From Sipunculus nudus (Eukaryota; Annelida; Sipuncula; Golfingiida; Sipunculidae): DNA of 64,000 nt. Positions 27,536 to 37,430 of this stretch are shown in pieces (positions within the stretch are counted from its first letter, which is position 1; each line of letters opens with the position of its first letter). The notes beneath the pieces are model-generated. The model was not told the origin of the DNA. It searched no databases and was given only the letters and a program-made list of their open reading frames with translations. The translations under genes and the position numbers were made by a program. The stretch lies in NCBI GenBank assembly GCA_026874595.1, contig JAPPUL010000073.1:645973-709972 (forward strand). Direction: 5' to 3'.

Positions 27536-28774
27536 ATGGAGCAAATAGAGCATAAAGCAATAAAAATAGTAAAAAAGTTACAAGATAGTGGTTATGAGGC
27601 TTATTTTGCTGGTGGTTGCGTACGGGACAAACTACTTGGTAAGAGCTATAAAGATATAGATATTGCAACGAGTGCACGTCCAGATGCTATAAAAAGGTTA
27701 TTTAAATATACAATAGAAGTTGGGATACAGTTTGGGGTTGTAATAGTAGTTATGTCAGGGGTTCATTATGAAGTTGCAACCTTCCGTCGAGATGGCAAAT
27801 ATTACGATGGACGACGTCCTTCAAAGATCTATCCATCAAACGCAAAAGAAGATGTATTAAGGCGAGATTTTACAATAAACGGTATGCTCTACGACCCAAT
27901 AGAAGACAGACTGCTTGACTTTGTAGGAGGGTATAAATCACTTGAAAATAAAGAAATAAAGTGCATAGGAGACCCAATAAAACGCTTTACAGATGATAAA
28001 CTGCGCTTACTTCGAGCAATACGCTTTGCAACGCTGCTAAACTACGAAATAGAAGATAAGACATGGGCTGCTATAATATTGCTTTCAAAAGAAATAAAAG
28101 TGGTAAGCAAAGAGAGAATACGCGATGAACTTATAAAGCTACTTACGTGCGAAAATGCAGATAAAGGGGTCGCACTACTTTCAAAATCAGGTTTGCTAAA
28201 AAATCTAATACCAAATATATACGAGCTAGAAAATAAAGAAGAGGCGATAGAATATACAATAAAAGTACTAAAGGAGTTAAATAAGGAATCATTTGAGCAA
28301 GTATTTGCGTGCTTGCTATATAAGGTATATGAAAGATTTGGCAAAGATTATATTTTAAATATTACTAAAGGCTTAAAACTTACAAATAAAGAGCAACAAT
28401 ATATTTATAATGTACTTGGCTATATTGATGAGATAGACTCTATAAAGGAACTTCTCATAAGCAAATTGAAACGACTTATAAGAAGAGAATATTTTATATG
28501 TGCTCTTGAGTTGTATAGAGCTTTAAAGGTGGTTATGGGGGATGATTTAAGTAGTTATAGATATGCAAAGCTTAAACTTAAAGAGTATAATCGTAAAGAG
28601 GATTTATATCCTGAGCATGTAATAGATGGGAAAGAACTTATAAAACTTGGATTTAGACCAAGTCCTCTTTTTAAAAATATATTGTATGAGATAGAAGACA
28701 TGCAATTATCGGGCATTATAAAGAGTAAAGAAGAAGCTTTATTATATCTAAGAAAGAAGTTTAAGTTAAAATAG
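27536..28774 (+). CDS. cca: CCA tRNA nucleotidyltransferase / poly(A) polymerase family
   Basis: Class II nucleotidyltransferase that adds or repairs the tRNA 3' CCA. The 412-residue protein shows the catalytic head motif FAGGCVRDKLLGKSYKDIDIA (metal-binding Asp-x-Asp), EVATFRRDGKY, EDVLRRDFTINGMLYDP and the DKLRLLRAIRFATLLNYEI segment that follows the nucleotide-selection region. Both tRNA genes in this window lack an encoded CCA, so a true CCA-adding activity is expected somewhere; whether this paralogue is that enzyme or a poly(A) polymerase cannot be decided by motifs alone. It is followed 100 bp later by the mlaD-like gene. Coding-strand G exceeds C throughout. Confidence 0.88.
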   Translation: MEQIEHKAIKIVKKLQDSGYEAYFAGGCVRDKLLGKSYKDIDIATSARPDAIKRLFKYTIEVGIQFGVVIVVMSGVHYEVATFRRDGKYYDGRRPSKIYPSNAKEDVLRRDFTINGMLYDPIEDRLLDFVGGYKSLENKEIKCIGDPIKRFTDDKLRLLRAIRFATLLNYEIEDKTWAAIILLSKEIKVVSKERIRDELIKLLTCENADKGVALLSKSGLLKNLIPNIYELENKEEAIEYTIKVLKELNKESFEQVFACLLYKVYERFGKDYILNITKGLKLTNKEQQYIYNVLGYIDEIDSIKELLISKLKRLIRREYFICALELYRALKVVMGDDLSSYRYAKLKLKEYNRKEDLYPEHVIDGKELIKLGFRPSPLFKNILYEIEDMQLSGIIKSKEEALLYLRKKFKLK

Positions 28775-28873
28775 TTATTAAAGAAGTTATTATATTAAGT
28801 ACTTAAGATTTAAAATAATGTTTAGAAACTTATCAAGGTTATATGGAAGTATCAAAAAAAGGTTAAAAAGAGT

Positions 28874-29674
28874 ATGAAAAACGAAATAAAGATAGGAATT
28901 ACTTTCTTACTTTCGCTTATCAGTTTATTTATAGCAATATTCTTCATAAAGGATATAAGTTTTGAGAGGGAAGGCAAACATTATGTAGTACGTTTTGATT
29001 TTCTTGATAATTTACTTGAAGGAGGACATGTAAAGCTATTTGGGGGGATACGGATAGGAACGGTATTAGATTTATACCACAATGTAGATAAAGCCGAGGC
29101 AAAGATAATAATCTACGATGAAACAATAAACGAGTTAATAAAGTCCAAAAAGCCTAAATTCAAGGTAAACAGTGCAAGCCTTTTAGGAGAAAAGTATCTA
29201 TTAATATCTTTTGATTCTCAAACCTATAAAAAAAGAGAAACGACAAAGTTAGCAGATGGAAAGGAAATTCCTCTCTTTCACGCAGAAAGTACTCAGAATA
29301 TAAATTCAATAATAAACAAATTAGACAAAGCTATGGATAAAATAGATAAAGGAATAATCGAAGATCTGGGTGTAATCTTAAAGGAGATAAGGACTCATTT
29401 ACAAAGTAAAGAAATGCAAAGCGCCATCACAAATTTATATGAATCGTCAGACAAGCTAAATAATGTGTTACTAAATACTAATAAACTTGTTAAAACAATA
29501 AACACTATAGCAAAAGATATAGATGATGTAAATAAACCTATAGGGCGAATATTAAAAGATGAAGAAATGGCCAAGGATTTAAAACAAATAATAAGCAATA
29601 TAGAGAAAATTACAAATGAACTAAAAACTCATCCTCTATTAAAAAACCAAGCCAGTAAACAAGGCCCATATTAA
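28874..29674 (+). CDS. MCE/MlaD-family lipid transport protein
   Basis: Periplasmic, inner-membrane-anchored substrate-binding component of an Mla-type phospholipid transporter. The 266-residue protein has an N-terminal helix (about 8-25) followed by the MCE domain (about 35-120), with typical GGHVKLFGGIRIGTVLDLY and a FKVNSASLLGEKYLLIS segment. A long helical tail (about 145-260) would form the central channel in such hexamers. MlaE, MlaF and other partners are not in the window. It converges on clpX with an 11-bp gap. A hairpin inside the clpX end may terminate it. Confidence 0.85.
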   Translation: MKNEIKIGITFLLSLISLFIAIFFIKDISFEREGKHYVVRFDFLDNLLEGGHVKLFGGIRIGTVLDLYHNVDKAEAKIIIYDETINELIKSKKPKFKVNSASLLGEKYLLISFDSQTYKKRETTKLADGKEIPLFHAESTQNINSIINKLDKAMDKIDKGIIEDLGVILKEIRTHLQSKEMQSAITNLYESSDKLNNVLLNTNKLVKTINTIAKDIDDVNKPIGRILKDEEMAKDLKQIISNIEKITNELKTHPLLKNQASKQGPY

Positions 29675-29684
29675 ACATTAAAAG

Positions 29685-31034
29685 CTAAGCCGATTTTTTA
29701 TTACAAATAATAAGAGGCTCCTCTTTTTTTTCTATCACCTCTTTTGTAATGACTACCTTCTTAGCTTCAGAAGAAGGTATCTCATACATTAATTCAAGCA
29801 TAACATCTTCTAATATAAACTTAAGACCACGTGCACCCGTCTTTTGATTTAAAGCCTGTTCTCCTATCGTATCAAGAGCCTCGTCTGTAAACTCAAGTTC
29901 AACCCCTTCCATCTCAAAAATCTTCTTATACTGCTTTATTAACGCATTCTTCGGCTCCGTCAATATTCGCACCAAGGCCTTCCTATCTAAATTATCAAGC
30001 GACGTTACAGAAGGTAAGCGTCCTATAAACTCAGGGATCAAGCCATATTTTACCAAATCGTCAGGCACTACATACTTTAATATACTAGCTGAATTACTCC
30101 CTTTATTCGTTCCTCGATACCTACCTTTACCCTTGAGTTCCTTGTCAGTACCACTTACAAAGCCTACCGTATTCCTTCCTAAACGAGATTGAATTATCTT
30201 ATCAAGCCCTATAAATGCCCCCCCCACTATAAATAGTATATTTGTTGTATCTATCTTTAACAATTCTTGGTGCGGATGCTTCCTCCCTCCATGTGGCGGT
30301 ACTGATGCTACTGTTCCCTCTATTATCTTTAATAATGCTTGTTGTACTCCTTCGCCAGATACATCTCGGGTTATTGAGGCGTTTTCCGTCTTCCTCCCTA
30401 TCTTGTCTATCTCATCTATATAGATTATCCCAACCTCTGCATCTGCTACTGCTTCCTTTATATCAGCCCCCTCTCCCTTACTTGCGTTTTGGATCAACTT
30501 TAATAATATATTCTCAACATCCTCTCCTACATATCCTGCCTCTGTTAAAGTCGTTGCATCTACCATCGCAAATGGTACATCTAATATCTTTGCCAAGGTC
30601 CGGGCTAGCAAAGTCTTTCCTGTGCCTGTATTCCCTATTAACAATATATTGCTTTTCTCAAGCAAAACTTCATCCTTATCTATCTTCCCTATAAGCCCTT
30701 CTTTACTAGGTTCCTTTGTTTTCTCCTGTTTTAACAATATCCTTTTGAAATGATTATATACTGCTACAGATAAAATCTTCTTAGCCTCATCTTGCAATAT
30801 AACATATTCATCTAATATCGATTTTATTGCTTTAGGTTTCTTTATATCCCCCTCTTCTATCTCTTTTCTCCCTTTGCTACTGTTCTCTATAATTATATCT
30901 CTACAAGCTTCAACACACCCATCACATATAAATACCCCATAGCCTGCTATCAATTTGTCTACTTTCTCTTGACTACGTCCACAAAATGAACATTGTGCCT
31001 CATAATCCGATTTAAACCCATCACCCTTTTTCAT
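29685..31034 (-). CDS. clpX: ATP-dependent Clp protease ATP-binding subunit ClpX
   Basis: AAA+ unfoldase that feeds substrates to ClpP in the cytoplasm. The 449-residue protein has the N-terminal zinc domain with Cys15, Cys18, Cys37 and Cys40 (CSFC, ICDGC). Walker A GNTGTGKT lies near 137, the pore-loop region [14 protein letters not shown] near 168, and Walker [12 protein letters not shown] near 205. The C-terminal domain has [20 protein letters not shown] Lys/Glu-rich inserted stretch (about 55-70 and 105-125) makes it slightly longer than usual. It follows clpP on the same strand with a 74-bp gap, the usual clpP-clpX order; no tig gene is adjacent. Confidence 0.97.
   Translation of the reverse strand: MKKGDGFKSDYEAQCSFCGRSQEKVDKLIAGYGVFICDGCVEACRDIIIENSSKGRKEIEEGDIKKPKAIKSILDEYVILQDEAKKILSVAVYNHFKRILLKQEKTKEPSKEGLIGKIDKDEVLLEKSNILLIGNTGTGKTLLARTLAKILDVPFAMVDATTLTEAGYVGEDVENILLKLIQNASKGEGADIKEAVADAEVGIIYIDEIDKIGRKTENASITRDVSGEGVQQALLKIIEGTVASVPPHGGRKHPHQELLKIDTTNILFIVGGAFIGLDKIIQSRLGRNTVGFVSGTDKELKGKGRYRGTNKGSNSASILKYVVPDDLVKYGLIPEFIGRLPSVTSLDNLDRKALVRILTEPKNALIKQYKKIFEMEGVELEFTDEALDTIGEQALNQKTGARGLKFILEDVMLELMYEIPSSEAKKVVITKEVIEKKEEPLIICNKKSA
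29709..29729 (+). terminator. Possible terminator for mlaD inside the clpX 3' end
   Basis: On the plus strand AAGAG-GCTC-CTCTT runs directly into a T tract, 38 bp after the mlaD stop. The stem is short (5 bp) and the DNA also encodes the Lys-Lys-Glu-Glu end of ClpX, so it may be coincidental. Confidence 0.35.
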
Positions 31035-31108
31035 ATCTTCTCCTAGCCTATACTACTTTATGTTAAAGCCCTTCTTTTTTTATCTGTTCTTTTTTTGTTT
31101 TAATTAGA

Positions 31109-31732
31109 TCACTTCTTTATCGCTGCTGCCTCAAGATCACTCGTATCCTCAGACCTTTCTATTACTGTGTCTATTATCCCATATTCTTGAGACTCACGCG
31201 CACTCATGAAAAAATCTCTGTCTGTATCTCTTTCTATCGTTTCAAGACTATTGCCTGTGTGGCGTATCAATATCTCGTTTATTATATTCCTTATCCGTAT
31301 AAGCTCGTTTGCCTGGATTTCTATATCTGTGGCTTGTCCCGTTGCCCCGCCAAGTGGCTGATGAATCATTATCCTTGAGTGCGGCAAAGAATATCTTTTA
31401 CCCTTTGCACCACTTGCTAAAAGTAATGCTCCCATACTACTTGCCTCCCCTATACATATTGTTTGGACATCCGGCTTTACATATTGTATTGTATCATATA
31501 TTGCAAGACCTCCTGTTACTGACCCTCCTGGCGTATTTATATACAAATATATGTCCTTATCAGGATCATCTGCTTCTAAAAACAACAATTGTCCTACCAC
31601 TATATTTGCTGTTACCTCATTTATAAATGATTGAATAAATACTATCCTATCCTTTAATAGTCTTGAATATAAATCAAAATATCTTTCGCCTCGACTCGAT
31701 TGCTCATGGACTGTTGGTACATATACTGACAT
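31109..31732 (-). CDS. clpP: ATP-dependent Clp protease proteolytic subunit ClpP
   Basis: Serine protease forming the tetradecameric chamber. The 207-residue protein has catalytic Ser99 in GEASSMG, His124 in [11 protein letters not shown] and the Asp in [11 protein letters not shown] (about 173), all intact. [17 protein letters not shown] is the oxyanion/handle region. A good ribosome-binding site (gaaggaga) precedes the ATG. It is first in a clpP-clpX unit; the 138 bp upstream are T/A-rich and may hold the promoter (a TATACT hexamer is visible on the minus strand). Confidence 0.98.
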   Translation of the reverse strand: MSVYVPTVHEQSSRGERYFDLYSRLLKDRIVFIQSFINEVTANIVVGQLLFLEADDPDKDIYLYINTPGGSVTGGLAIYDTIQYVKPDVQTICIGEASSMGALLLASGAKGKRYSLPHSRIMIHQPLGGATGQATDIEIQANELIRIRNIINEILIRHTGNSLETIERDTDRDFFMSARESQEYGIIDTVIERSEDTSDLEAAAIKK

Positions 31733-31870
31733 CTATTCTCCTTCTTTTTCTATTTACTTTTAATTGTTTAGTATAACTAGCTTTTATAATATTCTTTAGC
31801 ATAAACTTGTTTACAAGATAATAATTATTACTCATAATTCAAGACCTCTTTTATTCTCATAATTACTTTT

Positions 31871-32803
31871 TTAAAAAACTGCCTCCAGTTGTTTATACTT
31901 CATAATATATTCTTCGTAGCTCCTTCCATTAAGTCTTTCCTCTCCTTTGCTTTTGGATAGTATATAACGTCTAAGTCCAAAATATAGCGCGCTTAGCTTA
32001 ATCCACTCCCATAATACTATATCTTCATAATTTATACGCTTTCTTGCGCTCATATTATAACCATACATTAATTCCATATACAAATCATCTCTTATCCCTT
32101 TACTATCCATGCACCAACTCAATACCACCACCCCTATGTCAAAGTATATCGGCCCATATGCATATCCTCCAAAATCTAGTACCTTATATAGTTTATTCCC
32201 TACAAAATATGTATTATCCGGGAATAAATCTCCATGCAAAAATACTCTCTTCCCTAAACCATCTTTCTCTTCTAATAGCATAAACTTATGGCGCAATATA
32301 CATCCTACCTCTACTTCTAAAGCTGCCTCCATCCCTCCCCACCTCTTAAACACCTCTTCATTCATTTTATAAAAACTCTTTTCTAATCCCTCCCCCTTTA
32401 TACCTTCACGCAACTCCTTCGAAAATAATTCGACTTCTACTCTGTGTAATCTACCAAGAAATTTTCCCACCTCTCTTATTATCTCTTTATCTATTCTCTT
32501 CGGATATTCTCCCTCTACATACTCAAATATTACCAGAGGTTTCTCGTTTATCCGCAATACCCCATGCCCTATGTCGCATACCACTTCATAACCATTACTT
32601 CGCAAGTATCTTAACACCTCAAGTTCATAACTTACTTTCTCATGACTTTCTCGCTCGTATAGTTTTATGAAATATTTAACCCCATCACACCCTACCCCTA
32701 CATAGCTCCTTGCCGATATCCCTAAACCTCTTAGCTCCTTTAGCATTTTTACTTCAAGACCGCATACCTTGCTTATCCCTTCCTTTACCAATTCTAATAG
32801 CAT
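31871..32803 (-). CDS. APH/ChoK-fold kinase, homoserine-kinase-II-like
   Basis: Small-molecule kinase of the aminoglycoside phosphotransferase superfamily, cytoplasmic. The 310-residue protein has the catalytic loop FLHGDLFPDNTYF (about residue 190) with Asp and Asn, and the metal-binding VLDFGGYAYGPIYFDIGVVV. The HGDLFPDN plus DFG-YFDI pattern and following WCMD segment resemble homoserine kinase type II (ThrB2) more than antibiotic-resistance APHs. A GHMP-type homoserine kinase is also encoded at 55.4 kb, so a different substrate, such as a sugar, choline or methylthioribose-like compound, is also plausible. Downstream on the same strand is clpP, 138 bp away; divergent upstream is the DUF4340 gene. 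Confidence 0.65.
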   Translation of the reverse strand: MLLELVKEGISKVCGLEVKMLKELRGLGISARSYVGVGCDGVKYFIKLYERESHEKVSYELEVLRYLRSNGYEVVCDIGHGVLRINEKPLVIFEYVEGEYPKRIDKEIIREVGKFLGRLHRVEVELFSKELREGIKGEGLEKSFYKMNEEVFKRWGGMEAALEVEVGCILRHKFMLLEEKDGLGKRVFLHGDLFPDNTYFVGNKLYKVLDFGGYAYGPIYFDIGVVVLSWCMDSKGIRDDLYMELMYGYNMSARKRINYEDIVLWEWIKLSALYFGLRRYILSKSKGEERLNGRSYEEYIMKYKQLEAVF

Positions 32804-33198
32804 TAATACTTTTATATCCTTATATCTCTCAAAATATCTCTCAAAATATCTCTCAAAATATCTCTCAAATATTTACTAATAATTTTTTCCCAACCCCTAA
32901 AACTCATCCGCAACACCTTCTCCCCTTGATCGCTTTTATCCCATAATAAGCTCTTTTTACATAAATTATCTATCTTTTATTTTTTTTCTGTCATCTCTTT
33001 ACGCTTTTTTTTGTATTTCTTATATGTCTTAGTTAAAATAGTTCTTTTCTCATTCTTTGCATACTCAAGAACTTGCATATTAAGAACTGGGGGAAGAGCT
33101 TTGTTCAATATATTTTAATATATTTTAACATATTTTAACATATTTTAACATACTTTAACTTCTGTTTCCTTGATTTATATGGGTATTTAACGGCTTTA
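32804..33198. other. 395-bp divergent intergenic region with two tandem-repeat blocks
   Basis: There is no gene here. It holds four copies of a 12-bp unit tatctctcaaaa (32823-32870), next to the kinase start, and five copies of a 10-bp unit atattttaac (33111-33160; the outer copies vary by one base), 38 bp before the DUF4340 start. The middle is T/C-rich on the plus strand. Promoters for both flanking genes are expected here, but none is convincing. Confidence 0.8.
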
Positions 33199-34323
33199 AT
33201 GAAAAAGGATATTTTTAAATTAATTATTTGGGCTTGTGCTTTCATTATTATTGCTTTTATTGCTTTCTTTTCTTATAAACCTAAGCAAAAGGATAAAAAC
33301 AATAATAATAATAAGCAGTTTTCTCTTTTTGACGTTCACTCTAATACTATATCTAAGATCAATATTAATACCGATAACATTAAACTTTCGCTTTTTAAGA
33401 ACAATAATATTTGGAAAATTAAACAAAATCAAAATATCGATATTGATAGCTCCAATGTAGGACGTTGGTTAAATACTTTCTTCTCTCTTAAAACTAATAA
33501 CTCCTTTAAGCTAAATGATAAGGACCTTGAGCAGTTTGGACTAAGTAATAAAAAACCTACCTTCTCCGCTTCTAATGACAAGGATACCTTCTCCCTCACT
33601 ATCGGAGATAGGACCCCCGATGAGACAAGCTATTATGCTATCTCTAATCAGAAAAACTCTAAAAACAAAATCCTTACCATAAGTTCTACCTCCATTGATG
33701 GTAATCAAAGATTAGAGTTTACCACAAAGCAGTTTAGAAATAAGGATTTTATGAAAATTAAGCCCAATGATATTTCTCATATCATCTTTAACAAAAATAT
33801 AAAGTTTATTAAAACCAAAACCGCTATCGCTAAGCTTACTTATCTGCCCGACTATATCCGTTTGCCCAAGTATATTACATTCGACAAGAACAAGAAAATT
33901 CTATCCACTAATTCTACTATCTCATTTAAACAAAAACAAGAGCTTGAAAACCTCGCTAGCAAGTCTGATACCGCTTTTATTAGTTCTATCAGCAATCTAT
34001 ATTCTAATTCTAATCAAGACCTTTGGTCTATACAAAATCCTAAAGCTTTTATCGATACTTCCAAAGTTAGCTCTTTTGTTAAAAATATTTTAGACATTAA
34101 AGCTCAAGATTTTCCACAATATAATACCATCCCTAGTTCTACCAAAAATGATATCTATATTAATATCTTTTCTAAAAAGACTAATAAGCCCACTAATATT
34201 AGAATCTCTCTTTTTAACTCTAATTCTTATGTTTATATGGAGAATAATAGCACTTTATATCAGGTCAAAAAAGATACTTTTGACTCCATAAATAAAACTA
34301 TTGAGTATTTTTATCTTAAATAA
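33199..34323 (+). CDS. DUF4340-type protein, probable auxiliary part of the GldAFG-like ABC system
   Basis: A 374-residue membrane-anchored protein. One N-terminal helix (about 8-26), a short KDKNNNNN linker, then an extracytoplasmic domain with the DUF4340 pattern: an IWKIKQNQ strand, the LEQFGLSNKKPTFSAS segment, SLTIGDRTPDETSYYAI and later RNKDFMKI. In many bacteria a DUF4340 gene follows gldG in the ATPase-permease-GldG operon; here it is alone, on the opposite strand, with leuB between it and gldG. It is unusually Asn/Ser/Thr/Ile-rich, with C in excess over G on the coding strand, unlike the Gly/Val/Glu-rich minus-strand neighbours. Confidence 0.7.
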   Translation: MKKDIFKLIIWACAFIIIAFIAFFSYKPKQKDKNNNNNKQFSLFDVHSNTISKININTDNIKLSLFKNNNIWKIKQNQNIDIDSSNVGRWLNTFFSLKTNNSFKLNDKDLEQFGLSNKKPTFSASNDKDTFSLTIGDRTPDETSYYAISNQKNSKNKILTISSTSIDGNQRLEFTTKQFRNKDFMKIKPNDISHIIFNKNIKFIKTKTAIAKLTYLPDYIRLPKYITFDKNKKILSTNSTISFKQKQELENLASKSDTAFISSISNLYSNSNQDLWSIQNPKAFIDTSKVSSFVKNILDIKAQDFPQYNTIPSSTKNDIYINIFSKKTNKPTNIRISLFNSNSYVYMENNSTLYQVKKDTFDSINKTIEYFYLK

Positions 34324-34351
34324 GATTTTATATTAAAATTAAATAAATTGG

Positions 34352-34376
34352 CAGGCTGAATTGGAAGGCCTGTTTT
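34352..34376 (+). terminator. Weak terminator-like hairpin after the DUF4340 gene
   Basis: CAGGC pairs with GCCTG around an 11-base loop and is followed by tttt, 28 bp after the stop and just before the convergent leuB end. The stem is only 5 bp, so the support is modest. Confidence 0.35.
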
Positions 34377-35482
34377 CAAATACTTACCTCAGACACTATA
34401 AGGTCTCCCATAACCTCGGTTGACACAAGCTTTGCTCCGACATCCATTATGTCTTTTGTCCTGTAACCTTTCTCAAGAACACCGTTTACTCCATCAAATA
34501 TGTCTTTATATGCTTTGTCCATCCCAAAACTGTGTTTTAACATCATTGCCATTGACAATATCTGTGCTATTGGATTTGCAAGCCCTTCTCCCGCTATGTC
34601 AGGGGCGCTGCCTCCTATCGGCTCGTATAATCCAAAAGAACTTGACGACACTGACGCACTCGGTAACATCCCTATAGACCCCGTTAACATCGCTGCCTCA
34701 TCACTTAGTATATCCCCAAACATATTTCCACAAAGTATTACATCAAAACTCTTTGGCTCGCTTACTAGCTTCATCGCTGCTGCATCTATATACATCGATT
34801 CAAGCTCAATTTCCGGATACCCCCTCCCTACCTCATTTACTACCTCTCGCCACAACACCATACTCGTTAACACATTCGCCTTGTCTATCGATGTAACCTT
34901 CTTATTCCTGCTTAATGCTGCCTTGAATGCTACGTGTGCTATACGCTCTATTTCTCCTCTGCTGTATACTAGTGTGTCATATGCTCGCTCCAAACCCCCA
35001 ACTCCTTCTCGACCCTTTGGCTTCCCAAAATATATACCCCCAGTAAGCTCCCTTATTACCAATATATCAAATCCACCCCGAACTATATCCTCTCGCAAAA
35101 AGGACGCCTTTGTAAGTGAATTAAATACTATCGCTGGCCGAAAGTTCGCATATAAATCAAACATCTTTCTAAGTGGTAGCAATGCCCCCCTCTCCGGTTG
35201 AGACTCAGGTGGTAAACTCTCCCATTTTGGACCGCCTACTGAACCAAATAATATCGCATCACTACTTTTACATATTGCTATAGTCTCCTCTGGTAACGCC
35301 TTCCCATGCCTGTCTATCGCTACCCCCCCAACATCACCTTCCTCTCTTGAAAAAGATATCCCATATTTTGTCTCTATTACATCCAGCACCTTAAGGGCTT
35401 CTTTCATTATCTCAGGACCTATCCCGTCTCCTGGCAATATCGCAAGCTTTCTCCCCTTTCCTCTCCTATCTTTTACATTCAT
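34376..35482 (-). CDS. leuB: 3-isopropylmalate dehydrogenase
   Basis: Third step of leucine synthesis, oxidative decarboxylation of 3-isopropylmalate with NAD, cytoplasmic. The 368-residue protein shows [23 protein letters not shown], the substrate-binding [30 protein letters not shown] (the LeuB-specific loop), [16 protein letters not shown] and the NAD-binding [19 protein letters not shown]. No other leu gene is in the window. The start lies 23 bp after the gldG stop, so it is the last gene of the gldA-F-G-like minus-strand unit. This pairing looks fortuitous rather than functional. Confidence 0.96.
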   Translation of the reverse strand: MNVKDRRGKGRKLAILPGDGIGPEIMKEALKVLDVIETKYGISFSREEGDVGGVAIDRHGKALPEETIAICKSSDAILFGSVGGPKWESLPPESQPERGALLPLRKMFDLYANFRPAIVFNSLTKASFLREDIVRGGFDILVIRELTGGIYFGKPKGREGVGGLERAYDTLVYSRGEIERIAHVAFKAALSRNKKVTSIDKANVLTSMVLWREVVNEVGRGYPEIELESMYIDAAAMKLVSEPKSFDVILCGNMFGDILSDEAAMLTGSIGMLPSASVSSSSFGLYEPIGGSAPDIAGEGLANPIAQILSMAMMLKHSFGMDKAYKDIFDGVNGVLEKGYRTKDIMDVGAKLVSTEVMGDLIVSEVSI

Positions 35483-35505
35483 ATCTTAATTCTCTTAGCT
35501 TGTTG

Positions 35506-37221
35506 CTAGCCCCTTGCCTTACGGCGCCTTCTGTATACATAAAGTCCTATTCCCACTATTGAAAATGGCAACAATAATACCGACGTATACCAAATTAGCG
35601 TTATATCTTTTTCCTTCAAAAGCATATCTCGTCTCTTTCGCTCCTTTGGCCTTAAGGATATCTTTTTAACCTGTCCCGTTAACCAGTTTAAGCCATTCAT
35701 AAATAAATCTGTTCCATTATCTCCTGATGCGTATTCTTCATTTATGAAATCTGAATCCCCTATCACTATAAGACGAGATTCTAAACCCTTCTTATTATCT
35801 TGTGATTTTAGCTTTCCAGCCTCTCCCCCTACTTTTATTTCCTTCTTTATTGCTATCCCAAAACTCTGAGTCCCTTTTTTGTCAACATTCTTATCAAACT
35901 TCTGACTCACTTGGTCTGTTTTGCCCCTAAGCTTTACAAGAGCCTTCTCACTCGTTTCAAGCAAGTACTCTCCTGTCAAACCCTCTTTTGTAAAATCAAA
36001 ATACAAAGGCCTTAGACCAAAAAAGAATGTTGTTATATTACGGCTTTTAAGAGGGTTTACTATCTTATGAGAAAGATAATTACTTATGTGCATTAGCCTC
36101 ACCTCTGCAAGCGATAAGCCTCCTATGTTTCCTACATTAACTCGCATCTTCCTTAAGTTTGGTACGTCAAATATAAAACCTTTATCTGTACTTACCCCAA
36201 AACTCAACAAAAACTTTTGCAATAGTAATCTATTTGGCCTCTTCCTATACTGAAAAACAGGGTCTAGCAGCATGTATATATTTCCACCACGATTACTATA
36301 TTCTATAAGATTTTCCTCCTCAAGCGAATTAAAGCCTCTTTGTGGTCCGGCAATTAGTACTGCGCTACTGTCTTTTGGCACTGCCTTCGTTAAATCTAAT
36401 TCCTTTACTATATAATTTTCTAAAGACAATAACCCTTGTATAGTATTATATATCGTTTTCAAATCCTTCTCTCCGTGTCCTACTGTATAATACAATACCT
36501 TCTTTTTGACTTCAAGCAAGCTTGTTATGCCACTCGTTATCTTTGACTCCCCTTGATAATTACGCCCTCTAAATAAATCCCTCTGCCTTATTACTACTGG
36601 CGTGTTATATCGATAATTCACTTTGTCAAATAAACCTACAACCTCTTCTTCAAGCGATGTTGATAAATTAGCTTTCTTATTGTATATCCCTTTCCCCTTC
36701 TTATAGGCCACCTCAAATATCTTCTTTTCGTCTTCATCCAGTTTCGATAATATATTGTGTTCCATACTGTCTATAGATATCTCATCGGGAGGTACTCGCT
36801 TTATAAGCACTACCGCTCCTAAATCCTGGGCACTAAGATCATAACTTTTAAATATTAAGGGATTCTCTTGGGGGTTTATGTAACTTACTTTTATATTTTT
36901 ATTGTCCTTTACATAAAACCTTAGCAAGGTTGGTAAGGCGTTTACACCCTCTGCCTCCTCCATATCCTTCTCTGCCGCAAACACTTTTATATCTAATGGG
37001 AAATCTAATTCCTTCAATACTTCTTTTGTCTGATTGGAAAGCTCATAAAGATTTTCCTCTGTTACATCTACAAAATATTTAAAATTACTCTTTACTATTA
37101 TATATATCCCAACTAACGTTGCAAAGATAAATACTGTTGTCAAAACAGAGCTTAACCCCCTACGTATCCCACGCTCCTTAAGCCCTCCCCTAATCGAGCT
37201 ATAATTTAGTAATAAAAACAA
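35506..37221 (-). CDS. GldG-like ABC-transporter auxiliary protein (main reading frame)
   Basis: A 571-codon frame from a TTG at 37221. One membrane helix (about 22-44), then the extracytoplasmic GldG domain starting with YFVDVTEENLYELSNQTKEVLKEL (the ABC_transp_aux entry pattern). Further on are VLIAGPQRGFNSLEEENLIEYSNRGGNIYMLLDP and IVIGDSDFINEEYASGDNGTDLFMNGLNWLTG, then a final helix and a basic tail. It works with the ATPase and permease upstream; in Bacteroidetes such sets serve gliding/secretion, elsewhere the cargo is unknown. The TTG start is doubtful: two further membrane helices expected for this family are encoded immediately upstream in another frame (37199-37372), separated by a G8 run. 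The true gene is probably 35506-37372 with a one-base difference. Confidence 0.8.
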   Translation of the reverse strand: MFLLLNYSSIRGGLKERGIRRGLSSVLTTVFIFATLVGIYIIVKSNFKYFVDVTEENLYELSNQTKEVLKELDFPLDIKVFAAEKDMEEAEGVNALPTLLRFYVKDNKNIKVSYINPQENPLIFKSYDLSAQDLGAVVLIKRVPPDEISIDSMEHNILSKLDEDEKKIFEVAYKKGKGIYNKKANLSTSLEEEVVGLFDKVNYRYNTPVVIRQRDLFRGRNYQGESKITSGITSLLEVKKKVLYYTVGHGEKDLKTIYNTIQGLLSLENYIVKELDLTKAVPKDSSAVLIAGPQRGFNSLEEENLIEYSNRGGNIYMLLDPVFQYRKRPNRLLLQKFLLSFGVSTDKGFIFDVPNLRKMRVNVGNIGGLSLAEVRLMHISNYLSHKIVNPLKSRNITTFFFGLRPLYFDFTKEGLTGEYLLETSEKALVKLRGKTDQVSQKFDKNVDKKGTQSFGIAIKKEIKVGGEAGKLKSQDNKKGLESRLIVIGDSDFINEEYASGDNGTDLFMNGLNWLTGQVKKISLRPKERKRRDMLLKEKDITLIWYTSVLLLPFSIVGIGLYVYRRRRKARG

Positions 37222-37372
37222 TACAAATAATACCCCCCCCTAATATGTAAAGCACAAGCGGTACTACATCATCATGCTTCCATATACCATAAAGACGTCC
37301 CCCCAATATAAACAATATCCCCAATACCCCCGAGCCCTTCCCATAATTCTCTTTATTTGATAATATTCCCAT
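37199..37372 (-). pseudogene. Out-of-frame N-terminal part of gldG (57 codons)
   Basis: An ATG at 37372 with a good AAGGGA ribosome-binding site eight bases upstream opens a 57-codon frame with two hydrophobic helices (around GVLGILFILGG and VVPLVLYILGG). It reaches eight consecutive G (plus-strand C8 at 37233-37240) and then stops at 37199 inside the gldG frame. Removing one G, or adding two, would continue into VLFVLFLLLNY and the main gldG frame, giving the usual three-helix start of this family. The gap is either a sequencing/assembly homopolymer error, a fixed frameshift or a phase-variable switch. Confidence 0.75.
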
Positions 37373-37430
37373 ATCTTAAATCCCTTATTCTTAAATAGAC
37401 ATAAATTATTACACTAGTGGCTATATAATA

